Source: Corynebacterium halotolerans YIM 70093 = DSM 44683
Lineage (GTDB): Bacteria > Actinomycetota > Actinomycetes > Mycobacteriales > Mycobacteriaceae
NCBI RefSeq assembly: GCF_000341345.1
Contig: NC_020302.1
Span: forward strand, 1,096,075-1,160,074
Direction: 5' to 3'
DNA: 64,000 bases
Part shown: piece by piece, positions 36,734 to 45,022 of the stretch
Numbering within the stretch: position 1 is the first letter of the stretch
Layout of the letters: every line of letters starts with the position of its first letter
Notes under the pieces: model-generated
The model's input: the letters and a program-made list of their open reading frames with translations, nothing else
What the model was told of the DNA's origin: nothing
The model's database searches: none
Program-made: the position numbers and the translations under genes

Positions 36734-37666
36734 ATGAAGGCAATTGGATTTCATGGGACAGGCGGACCGGAGGTCCTCGAGGTCGTCGATCTGGAGGACC
36801 CCGCGCCGCGCGAGGGAGAGATCCTGATCCGCGCCCACGCCGCCGCGGTGAACCCGACCGACACCGTCGGCCGCGCCGGGCAGCGAGCGGCCGGCAACCA
36901 CCGGCCGCCCTTCGTGCCGGGCATGGACGCCGCCGGGGTGGTCCGGGAGATCGGTTCGGGGACGCGCACCGACCTCGAGGTCGGCGACGCGGTGATGGCG
37001 GTCGTCGTGCCGAGTGGTTCTCACGGCGCCTACTCCGAGCTGCTCGCGGTTCCGGCGGACTCGGTCGTCTCCGCCCCGCGCGGAGCGGATCACGTGGAGG
37101 CCGCGACCCTACCGATGAACGGGCTCACCGCCCGGCTCGCGCTCGACACCCTCGGGCTGTCCGCCGGAGACGTGATCGCCGTGACAGGCGCTGCCGGGGC
37201 GATGGGCGGTTACGTCGTGCAGCTGGCCAAGGCGGACGGTCTGACCGTGGTGGCGGATGCGGCCGAGAAGGACGAAGAGCTCGGGCGCTCGCTCGGGGCC
37301 GACGTCGTGCTGCGGCGCGGCGACGGCTTCGCGGATCTGGTGCGCGAGCGGTACCCCGACGGCGTCGACGGGGGCGTCGACGGGGCTCTGCTGCTCGAGC
37401 GGTTCGCCCCCGCGGTCCGCGACGGCGGGACGATCATCACCATCCGCGGCTACGATGAACCCGGTGAACGGGGCATCACCTTCCGCCCCATCCTCGTGGT
37501 GGACTACGCCCGCGAGCGGGAGAAGCTGGACATACTGCGCGAGCAGGCTGAACAGGGGATTGTCTCCCTCCGCGTGGCGGATGTGCTGCCGAAGGAACAG
37601 GCTCCGGAGGCGCACCGGCGCCTGGAGGCGGGCGGGGTACGCGGTCGTCTTGTACTGACTTTCTGA
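36734..37666 (+). CDS. Zinc-independent NADP-dependent MDR oxidoreductase
   Basis: 310 residues from ATG 36734, where homologous proteins begin (MKAIGFHGTGGPEVLEV); no obvious ribosome binding site or leaderless -10 is present, so the start is less certain. GroES-like fold (AHAAAVNPTDTVGRAG, PGMDAAGVV), nucleotide site VTGAAGAMGGYVVQLAKADG, terminal EAHRRLEAGGVRGRLVLTF. Third member of this type in the window. Substrate unknown. It is directly upstream of the formate dehydrogenase operon, but the latter has its own promoter. Confidence 0.82.
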   Translation: MKAIGFHGTGGPEVLEVVDLEDPAPREGEILIRAHAAAVNPTDTVGRAGQRAAGNHRPPFVPGMDAAGVVREIGSGTRTDLEVGDAVMAVVVPSGSHGAYSELLAVPADSVVSAPRGADHVEAATLPMNGLTARLALDTLGLSAGDVIAVTGAAGAMGGYVVQLAKADGLTVVADAAEKDEELGRSLGADVVLRRGDGFADLVRERYPDGVDGGVDGALLLERFAPAVRDGGTIITIRGYDEPGERGITFRPILVVDYAREREKLDILREQAEQGIVSLRVADVLPKEQAPEAHRRLEAGGVRGRLVLTF

Positions 37667-37760
37667 GCCTTCTGACGCCCGTTGCCCGGGCGGACACCGA
37701 AACGACACCGAAACCTTGTCATCTCGAGGGCGATGCATGGCAGCCCAGAGGGAGAAGGGC

Positions 37761-37766
37761 TAGGGT
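37761..37766 (+). promoter_or_regulatory. Leaderless -10 element (TAGGGT) of the formate dehydrogenase operon
   Basis: TAGGGT ends 6 nt before ATG 37773, indicating that the formate dehydrogenase message starts on its start codon. No FNR-like palindrome was seen. Confidence 0.5.
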
Positions 37767-37772
37767 TGTGGC

Positions 37773-40700
37773 ATGTCGCGAAAAAGTCTCCTGGAGTGGC
37801 CGGTAATCCGGCAGCTGCGGTCGGGCGATGCATTCGGCCGCGGCGAAAACGTCCAGTCCCAAAAGTCCAAGGACCTCACCGCGCGCACCACCACCGCCGA
37901 CCGGGTCGTCCAAAGTGTCTGCCCGTACTGCGCCGTCGGCTGCGGCCAGCGGGTCTTCGTCAAGGATGAGAAGGTCATCCAGATCGAGGGGGATCCGGAT
38001 TCACCGGTCTCCCGCGGCCGCCTGTGCCCGAAGGGCTCCGCCAGTGAGCAGCTCGTGAACTCCTCGAGCCGTCAGACCGAGGTGCTCTACCGTGCGCCCA
38101 AGGCGAAGGAATGGCAGCGACTCGACGTCGACACCGCCATCGACATGATCGCCGACCGGTTCATGGAGGCCCGTCGCAACGGCTGGCAGGACACCGATGA
38201 TCAGGGCCGTCCGATCAACCGCACCATGGGCATCGCAGGCCTCGGTGGAGCGACCCTCGACAATGAGGAGAACTACCTCATCAAGAAGCTGTTCACCGCC
38301 GCCGGCGCGATTCAGCTGGAAAACCAGGCCCGCATATGACACTCCGCCACGGTTCCCGGTCTGGGAACCTCGTTCGGACGCGGCGGCGCCACCCAGTCGC
38401 TGCAGGATATGGCGAATGCTGACTGCATCGTCATTCAGGGATCCAACATGGCCGAAAACCACCCGGTGGGCTTCCAGTGGGTGACGGAGGCCAAGGCACG
38501 GGGCGCCAAGGTCATCCACGTTGACCCGCGGTACACCCGTACCTCGGCCGTGTCGAACCGGCACATCGCCCTGCGTGCCGGTTCGGACATCGTGCTGCTC
38601 GGTGCGCTGATCAACTACGTGCTCAGCAACGATCTGTGGTTCAAGGAGTACGTGCTCGCGTACACCAATGCGGCCACGATCATCCGTGATGAATTCCGGG
38701 ACACCGAGGACCTCGAGGGACTGTTCTCCGGCTATGACCCGGAGACCGGGGAGTACGACCTGGAGTCCTGGGCCTACAAGGCCCGGGGGGATCAGGCGGA
38801 GGCCGTCGGCGAGTGCAACGACGACGGCGCGGAGATGGCGGAGGAGGCCCGGCCCCACGCCTATGGTGCAGGTGGCCCCAAGGTCGAATCCTGGCGCTTC
38901 GAGACAGACGAGACGCTGGAGGATCCGAACACCGTCTTCCAGATCCTCAAGCGCCACTACTCCCGCTACACGCCGGAGATGGTGGAGGAGGCCTGCGGTG
39001 TCCCGCGGGAGGACTTCGAGTACCTCGCCCGCACGATCACCGAGAACTCCGGACGCGAGCGAACCACCTGCTTCGCCTACGCCGTCGGCTGGACCCAGCA
39101 CACCCTGGGCGCGCAGTTCATCCGCACCTCGACAATTCTCCAGCTTCTGCTGGGTAATGTCGGCCGTCCGGGCAGCGGCATCATGGCGCTGCGCGGACAC
39201 GCCAGTATCCAGGGCTCGACCGACATCCCGACGCTGTTCAACCTGCTGCCCGGCTATCTTCCGATGCCGAGCGTGGAGGAACAGACGCTGGAGGAGTACG
39301 TCCGCGACATCGCCTCACCGGAGCAGAAGGGCTTCTGGTCGAATGCGGACGCCTACACCGTCAGCCTGCTCAAGTCGTGGTTCGGCGACGCGGCCACCGA
39401 GGACAACGACTGGGGCTACAAGTTCCTGCCGAAGATCAACGGCGCCCACGACACGTACCACACCACGATGGCCATGATCGAGGACAAGGTCGACGGCTAC
39501 TTCGTCTTCGGCCAGAACCCGGCGGTGGGCTCCGCCCACGGCCGGATGCAGCGCGAAGGTCTGTCCCACCTGAAGTGGCTGGTCGTCCGCGACTTCCAGC
39601 TGATCGAGACGGCCACCTTCTGGAAGGACAGTCCCGAGATCGAGACGGGCGAGCTGCGCACCGAGGACATCGACACCGAGGTGTTCTTCATGCCAGCCGC
39701 CACCCACGTGGAGAAGGCGGGTACCTTCACCCAGACGCAGCGTATGCTGCAGTGGCGCCACAAGGCGGTCAATCCGCCGGGAGACGCCAAGAGTGAGCTG
39801 GAGTTCTTCTACAAGCTCGGCCAACGTATCCGCGCCAAGGTGGCGGACTCCACGGATCCGCGTGATCTGCCGCTGCAGTCGGTCACCTGGGACTACCCGA
39901 CCGACGAGCACGGCGATCCCGACGCCGAGGCGGTGCTGGCCGAGATCAACGGCCACCACCTCACCGGCGAGAAGGCTGGGCAGCCGCTGTCCGCCTTCAC
40001 CGAGATGAAGGCCGACGGCTCAACCTCGGGCGGCTGCTGGATCTACACCGGGGTCTACGCCGACGGCGTCAACCAGGCCGCCCGGCGCAAGCCGGGGCGC
40101 GAGCAGAACGAGACCGCACTCGAGTGGGGCTGGGCCTGGCCCGCCAACCGGCGCATCCTCTACAACCGCGCCTCCGCTGATCCTGAGGGCAAGCCGTGGA
40201 GTGAGCGCAAGAAGTACATCTGGTGGGACGCCGAGCAGGGCAAGTGGGTAGGCGACGACGTGCCGGACTTCCCGGTCGGTCTCGCTCCGGACTCCCGTCC
40301 GGACCGGGACGCCACCGGTGTCGCCGCACTCTCGGGCATTGACCCGTTCATCATGCAGGCCGACGGCAAGGGCTGGCTGTATGCCCCCAAGGGCACGATC
40401 GACGGTCCGTTGCCGACGCACTACGAGCCACAGGAGTCGCCGGTCGACAACCCGCTGTACGCGCAGCAGGCGAACCCGGCCCGGCTGATCTTCCCGCGCG
40501 AGGACAATCTCAGTGCGCAGAGCGCCGGGGCCGCCGGCACGGACGTCTACCCGTTCATCTTCACCACCTACCGGCTGACCGAACACCACACGGCCGGTGG
40601 AATGAGCCGCTGGCTGCCGTACCTGTCGGAGCTGCAGCCGGAGATGTTCTGCGAGATCTCCCCGGAGCTGGCGGAGGAACGCGGTCTGGAGAACTACGGC

Positions 40701-41084
40701 TGGGCCACGATCATCTCGCCGCGTACCGCCATCGAGGCGAAGGTGCTGGTCACTGAACGTGTCAAGGCGTTGAAGGTCGGCGGGAAGACCTTCCACCAGA
40801 TCGGCCTGCCGTATCACTGGGCGAACGGCGACAATGCCGTGGTCAGCGGCGACTCCGCCAACGATCTACTGGGCGTGACGCTGGATCCGAATGTCCAGAT
40901 TCAGGAGTCCAAGATCGGTGCCTGCGATATCCGGCCGGGTCGCCGTCCGCGGGGCAAGGACCTGCTCAAGCTCATTGACGAGTACCACGAGCGGGCAGGA
41001 CTGACGACCGAAACCAGCAACGAGAAGGTGACCGATCCGGAGGCCGAATTGGAATCCGGGAACGACGACGGGAAGGAGAAATAG
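37773..41084 (+). CDS. fdhA: Selenocysteine-containing formate dehydrogenase, catalytic subunit
   Basis: 1103 residues with an in-frame UGA at 38337-38339 read as selenocysteine (residue 189). It oxidises formate to CO2 at a Mo/W-bis-pterin centre. Residues about 50-95 carry the N-terminal 4Fe-4S ligands CPYCAVGC and GRLCPKGSA; ARI-Sec-HSATVPGLGTSFGRGG matches the catalytic motif of Sec formate dehydrogenases (Sec-His). Conserved pterin-binding regions NMAENHPVGF, IHVDPRYTRT and NVGRPGSGIMALRGHASIQGS follow. No twin-arginine signal peptide, so it is cytoplasmic. Translation depends on the SECIS hairpin and on the Sec genes 6 kb downstream. Fe-S and NrfD subunit genes follow directly. Confidence 0.94.
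38337..38369 (+). promoter_or_regulatory. UGA selenocysteine codon and bacterial SECIS element
   Basis: The UGA at 38337-38339 is followed 11 nt later by a perfect 7-bp hairpin, GGTTCCC (38351-38357) and GGGAACC (38363-38369), with the loop GGTCT. The E. coli fdhF SECIS has the same apical GGUCU at the same codon distance. SelB would bind the loop to deliver Sec-tRNA. Confidence 0.9.
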
Positions 41085-42110
41085 ATGACGATCAACCCGT
41101 TGATCGAGACGCCCACGCACATCCAATACGGGGACGAGGCACAGCCGCGCAAGGGTTTCTTCACGGACACCTCGATCTGCATCGGCTGCAAGGCCTGTGA
41201 GGTCGCCTGCAAGGAGTGGAACCAGAACCCGGTGGACTCGGACTTCAAGCTGTCGGAGTCGTCCTACGACAACACCGAGTCTCTCGGTGCCGACACCTGG
41301 CGGCACGTGGCCTTCGTCGAGCAGGGGAAGGACCGCCTCGAGGAGGCCCGCGAGTCCGGCCGCAAGCTGGTCGGTCTGGGCATGCCGTCCATCGGCTCGC
41401 CGGCCGAGCAGAAGCAGGATCTCAGCGACGTCGACACGACTCCGCCGGACACCCCGGACTTCCGCTGGCTGATGTCCTCGGACGTGTGCAAACACTGCAC
41501 TCACGCCGGTTGCCTGGACGTCTGTCCGACCGGTGCGCTCTTCCGCACCGAGCACGGCACCGTCGTCGTCCAGGACGACGTCTGCAACGGTTGCGGCACC
41601 TGTGTCGCCGGCTGCCCCTTCGGCGTGATCGAGCGCCGCTCCGATGGCGGGGTGAGCGTGAAGGAGGACCGCAGCCAGGCCCCGCAGGAGGAGGACTTCA
41701 TCCCGGGCGCGGACGACACGAAGCACAACGTCGGCGTCGCCCAGAAGTGCACCCTGTGCTACGACCGCATCAAGGACGGCCAGACCCCGGCGTGCGCCCA
41801 GGCCTGCCCGACCACCTCCATCAAGTACGGCGAGCACGACGAGCTGCTCGAGATCGCCCAGGCGCGGGTGGCCGAGCTGCACGCGCAGGGCATGACCGAG
41901 GCGCGCCTCTACGGCGCGAACCCCGAGGACGGCGTCGGTGGCACCGGCTCCATCTTCCTGCTGCTCGATGAACCCGAGGTCTACGGTCTTCCGCCGGATC
42001 CGCGCGTGCCCACCGCTGACCTGCCGCAGATGGCGAAGAAGGCCGGTGTCGCGGCACTGGGCATGCTGGGGGCCGTGGCCGGTGCGTTCCTGATGGGAGG
42101 CCGCAAGTGA
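41085..42110 (+). CDS. Formate dehydrogenase iron-sulfur subunit
   Basis: 341 residues beginning on the base after the previous stop. Four 4Fe-4S clusters are ligated by CIGCKACEVACKEWNQ, CKHCTHAGCLDVCPTGAL, CNGCGTCVAGCPFGV and CTLCYDRI...CAQACPTTS. A C-terminal hydrophobic stretch (about 318-336) anchors it in the membrane, as in FdnH. It passes electrons from the catalytic subunit to the membrane protein. The stop overlaps the next start by 4 nt (ATGA). Confidence 0.93.
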   Translation: MTINPLIETPTHIQYGDEAQPRKGFFTDTSICIGCKACEVACKEWNQNPVDSDFKLSESSYDNTESLGADTWRHVAFVEQGKDRLEEARESGRKLVGLGMPSIGSPAEQKQDLSDVDTTPPDTPDFRWLMSSDVCKHCTHAGCLDVCPTGALFRTEHGTVVVQDDVCNGCGTCVAGCPFGVIERRSDGGVSVKEDRSQAPQEEDFIPGADDTKHNVGVAQKCTLCYDRIKDGQTPACAQACPTTSIKYGEHDELLEIAQARVAELHAQGMTEARLYGANPEDGVGGTGSIFLLLDEPEVYGLPPDPRVPTADLPQMAKKAGVAALGMLGAVAGAFLMGGRK

Positions 42111-43207
42111 CGACCTCCCGTTTCGACAGCCTCCGGCCACCGGAGAAGTCCCGCAAGCGCCGGGACGGCGGAAAGAAGAAGAAACGCAACGCATGGCTCG
42201 GCTCGGGCGGAGACGGTTCCCGTCCGATGCCGATGGTGCCGGAGGCGGAGTTCTCCTCCTACTACGGCCGCCAGGTGGTCAAGGCTCCGCCGTGGGAGAA
42301 CCCCATCGCGATCTACCTGTTCCTGGGGGGCGTGGCCGGCGGTTCCGCGCTGCTCAGCGTGGGTGGACAGCTGACCGGGCGCACGAAACTGCGCCGCAAC
42401 GGCCGACTGGCCGCGCTCGGTGGAGCCGCGCTCGGCTCGCTGGCCCTGGTCGCGGATCTCGGCCGTCCCGAGCGGTTCCTCAACATGCTGCGCACCTTCA
42501 AGCTCAGCTCCCCGATGAGCGTGGGTTCCTGGATCCTGGTCAGCTTCGCCACGCCCGCGGGGGTGGCCGCGGTCGCTGAGCTTGACGACATGACCGGCCG
42601 GAAGGTACCGCTGCCGAAGTTCGCCCGGAACATCCTGCACAAGCTGTCCGGTCCGGCCGGGCTCGCCTCCGGTGCCCTCGGTGCGCCGCTGGCGGTCTAC
42701 ACCTCGGTACTGCTGTCGGACACCGCGGTGCCGACGTGGAACGCGGCGAAGGACCACCTGCCGTTCGTGTTCGTCAGCTCCGCCAGCCTGGCCTCCGGCG
42801 GTCTGGCCATGATCACCACCCCGGTGGAGGAGGCGGGTCCGGCCCGCGCCCTCGCGGTGGCGGGGGCGGTCGGCGATGTCGTCGCCACCCGCACCATGGA
42901 CGCGCAGATGGACCCCGTCGCCAATGAGCCGATGCACCAGGGCAGGCCCGGGAAGTTCCTCCGCCTGAGCGAGAAGCTGGTCATCGGCGGCGGACTGGGC
43001 GCGCTACTGGGGGGCCGCAACCGCATCGTCGCCGCCGCCTCCGGTGCCGCCCTGTTGGCCGGTTCCGCGCTGACGCGATTCGGCGTCCTGCACGCCGGCC
43101 TGAACTCGGCGAAGGACCCGCGCTACACCGTCGAGCCGCAGAAGCGCCGCCTGGCGGAGCGGCAGGCGCAGGGCAAGGTCGCCGACTCCATCACCACCGT
43201 CCGGTAA
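42107..43207 (+). CDS. NrfD/PsrC-type membrane subunit of formate dehydrogenase
   Basis: 366 residues overlapping the Fe-S subunit gene. A Lys/Arg-rich N-terminus (about 1-40) precedes ENPIAIYLFLGGVAGGSALLSVGGQ and about eight further hydrophobic segments, typical of NrfD/polysulfide-reductase membrane subunits, which transfer electrons to or from menaquinone. Conserved VADLGRPERFLNMLRTFKLSSPMSVGSW is the family quinone-site region. Formate dehydrogenases of E. coli use a cytochrome b subunit here instead, so this is an alternative architecture. Ends the operon, followed by a palindromic terminator. Confidence 0.88.
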   Translation: MTTSRFDSLRPPEKSRKRRDGGKKKKRNAWLGSGGDGSRPMPMVPEAEFSSYYGRQVVKAPPWENPIAIYLFLGGVAGGSALLSVGGQLTGRTKLRRNGRLAALGGAALGSLALVADLGRPERFLNMLRTFKLSSPMSVGSWILVSFATPAGVAAVAELDDMTGRKVPLPKFARNILHKLSGPAGLASGALGAPLAVYTSVLLSDTAVPTWNAAKDHLPFVFVSSASLASGGLAMITTPVEEAGPARALAVAGAVGDVVATRTMDAQMDPVANEPMHQGRPGKFLRLSEKLVIGGGLGALLGGRNRIVAAASGAALLAGSALTRFGVLHAGLNSAKDPRYTVEPQKRRLAERQAQGKVADSITTVR

Positions 43208-43212
43208 GACGG

Positions 43213-43232
43213 GCCGTTCCCGCGGGAACGGC
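43213..43232 (+). terminator. Terminator of the formate dehydrogenase operon
   Basis: GCCGTTCCCG followed by its exact complement CGGGAACGGC makes a 20-nt perfect palindrome 5 nt after the stop codon of the NrfD gene. No T tract follows. Confidence 0.55.
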
Positions 43233-43318
43233 TGCCGACGGAGCGCGCTTCCACTTCCGGGGACGCGCCCTTTCGTCATGTCCGGGACCGGGAGGGGTCA
43301 CCGCAAAAAATCAGAATA

Positions 43319-43614
43319 ATGGGAGGTGGGGCCGGCGTCATGGCTGGCGCCCATGGGCTTGCTCTGCCCGCCCGCACCACCCGCCGCGACATGTGGAAGC
43401 GCCTCGTGGAACGTCACGGTGTGGTGGGCGCCCCCTTTGATGAGCGCGTCGGCTGGCCGGTCGGTGACTTCCTCTTCCACTACAAGGCGGACAACACCAC
43501 CTTCACCGTGAAGATCCGCCAGGCCGGTTTCCACGACTCCCTGGACACGAGACCCGTCTGCTGCAGCTCTTCGACGACCTCGTGGGACACCAGATTCTGC
43601 CGCCGTTCCACTGA
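43319..43614 (+). pseudogene. Remnant of an SDR/epimerase-like gene, N-truncated and frameshifted
   Basis: From 43388 the frame reads DMWKRLVERHGVVGAPFDE, then VGWPVGDFLFHYKAD and TVKIRQAGFHDSLDTR, resembling the C-terminal third of NAD-dependent epimerase-like SDR proteins. After about 43550 the matching sequence continues in another frame (RLLQLFDDLVGHQILPPFH, stop at 43612-43614). The N-terminal Rossmann part is missing entirely. It lies between the formate dehydrogenase and selenium genes, and looks like deletion scar material. Confidence 0.6.
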
Positions 43615-43796
43615 CCGTGCCGGGCGGGAGGGGCGCAGCGGGACACCCCACGCTTCGGGTGATGTCATCCCGATTCAAACGAGTGGGAATCTACTCAAAG
43701 CGTGGGGGAGTTGTTGTGCCCCGGAGCTTATTGGGCGGTGGGGTCCGGTGCTGTGCGGGTCTGAAGGGGTCGCACGGAGAATCCGCTGTGCCGCGC

Positions 43797-44810
43797 CTAC
43801 TTCACGGTCACGGTGCCCTGCCCGGCGACGGTCTCGCCGATGACGGGGTAGCCGGGGACCTCGCCGATGACCAGCAGCCCGCCGGAGGTCTGGGCGTCGG
43901 CCAGCACCAGCAGGTCGTCCTCGGTCACCCCCTCACCGACACTGAGGTTCGGACGGACCCAGTCCAGGTTGCGCCGGCTGCCGCCGGGGATGAAGCCGTC
44001 GCGCAGGGCCTCGTCCGCACCGTCGATGTGGGGGACCGCCGAGGAATCGACCACCGCCCCGATGCCGGAGGCCCGGCACATCTTGTACAGGTGGCCGAGC
44101 AGGCCGAAGCCGGTGACGTCGGTGGCGGCCCGCGCACCCGCCGCCAGCGCGGCCTGTGCGGCGTCCCGGTTGAGGGCGGTCATGCTGTCGATCGCCGCCT
44201 GGAAGATCTCGCCGGTGGCCTTGTGCCGGTTGTTGAGCAGGCCCACACCGATCGGCTTCGTCAGCGTGATCGGCAGGCCGGCCTCGGCGGCGTCGTTGCG
44301 CATCAGCTTGTCCGGGTCGGCGATGCCGGTGACGGCCATGCCGTACGTCGGCTCGGGGGAGTCGATGGAGTGCCCGCCGGTCACCGGGGCACCGGCCTCG
44401 TTGGCCACGTCCATGCCACCGCGCAGCACCTCGGTGAGGATCTCCATCGGCAGCACCTCCCGCGGCCAGCCGACGAGGTTGAGGGCGGTGACGGGACGCC
44501 CACCCATCGCGTAGACGTCGGAGAGCGCGTTGGCGGCGGCAATACGGCCCCAGTCGTAGGGGGTGTTGACCATGGGCGTGAAGAAGTCGGCGGTGGAGAT
44601 GACCGCGAGGCCGTCGGCGATGCGCACCGCCGCGGCATCGTCGCCGTCATCCAGGCCGACGAGGACATCCGGGTGGGCGACCCCCGTCAGGCCGCGAACG
44701 GCGTCCTCGAGCTCTCCGGGCGGGATCTTGCACGCGCAGCCGCCGCCGTGCGCGTAGCCGGTTAGTTGGATGGCGTCGATTGCTGTCAGGGAGGGCTCGG
44801 TACCAGTCAT
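43797..44810 (-). CDS. selD: Selenide, water dikinase (selenophosphate synthase)
   Basis: 337 residues from ATG 44810 (leaderless, TAGGCT 7 nt upstream). It makes monoselenophosphate from selenide and ATP. The N-terminal active-site loop reads AHGGGCACKIPPGEL, the counterpart of the GCGCK motif of E. coli with catalytic Cys and Lys; a Cys, not Sec, occupies the site. VISTADFFTPMVNTPYDWGRIAAANALSDVYAMGG and GARAATDVTGFGLLGHL are strong family motifs. It is divergent from the tRNA-Sec/selA/selB unit and supplies its selenium donor. Confidence 0.96.
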   Translation of the reverse strand: MTGTEPSLTAIDAIQLTGYAHGGGCACKIPPGELEDAVRGLTGVAHPDVLVGLDDGDDAAAVRIADGLAVISTADFFTPMVNTPYDWGRIAAANALSDVYAMGGRPVTALNLVGWPREVLPMEILTEVLRGGMDVANEAGAPVTGGHSIDSPEPTYGMAVTGIADPDKLMRNDAAEAGLPITLTKPIGVGLLNNRHKATGEIFQAAIDSMTALNRDAAQAALAAGARAATDVTGFGLLGHLYKMCRASGIGAVVDSSAVPHIDGADEALRDGFIPGGSRRNLDWVRPNLSVGEGVTEDDLLVLADAQTSGGLLVIGEVPGYPVIGETVAGQGTVTVK

Positions 44811-44817
44811 ACCTGTG

Positions 44818-44823
44818 AGCCTA
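44818..44823 (-). promoter_or_regulatory. Leaderless -10 element (TAGGCT) for selD
   Basis: Read on the minus strand, TAGGCT ends 7 nt before the selD start codon at 44810. Confidence 0.55.
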
Positions 44824-44843
44824 ACCCCTCAGGGCGGAACCGG

Positions 44844-44874
44844 CTGACGCGCCAGGGATATGCGGTGCTAGGGT
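44844..44874 (+). promoter_or_regulatory. Promoter of tRNA-Sec
   Basis: A -10 TAGGGT at 44869-44874 ends 8 nt before the first base of the tRNA, with a possible -35 CTGACG at 44844-44849 (19-nt spacer). Confidence 0.5.
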
Positions 44875-44882
44875 TTCCCCTT

Positions 44883-44977
44883 GGAGGCGTACGTGTCCTG
44901 GTGGGCGCCCCGGTCTTCAAAACCGGTGAGGCCGAGTAGCTCGGTCTGGCGGGTTCGATTCCCGTCCGTCTCCGCCA
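44883..44977 (+). tRNA. selC: Selenocysteine tRNA (anticodon UCA)
   Basis: 95 nt including the encoded CCA. The structure is diagnostic: long acceptor stem GGAGGCG paired with CGTCTCC (one G-U; the eighth pair is T-C, unpaired), 6-bp D stem GTGTCC-TGGT-GGGCGC with a 4-nt loop, anticodon stem CCGGT-CTTCAAA-ACCGG with TCA at 44917-44919, a 7-bp extra arm GGCCGAG-TAG-CTCGGTC, and T stem GCGGG/CCCGT with loop TTCGATT. It is placed 45 nt before selA on the same strand, so they may share a transcript. Confidence 0.95.
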
Positions 44978-45022
44978 GACTTCTGTCGCACGGCAGCTGA
45001 AATACCAGGCCAGGAGGGTGCA

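Noticed and set aside
38337..38339. In-frame TGA splitting the formate dehydrogenase into two open frames
   Set aside because: Not a nonsense mutation: the residue context, the SECIS hairpin and the neighbouring sel genes all show it is a selenocysteine codon.
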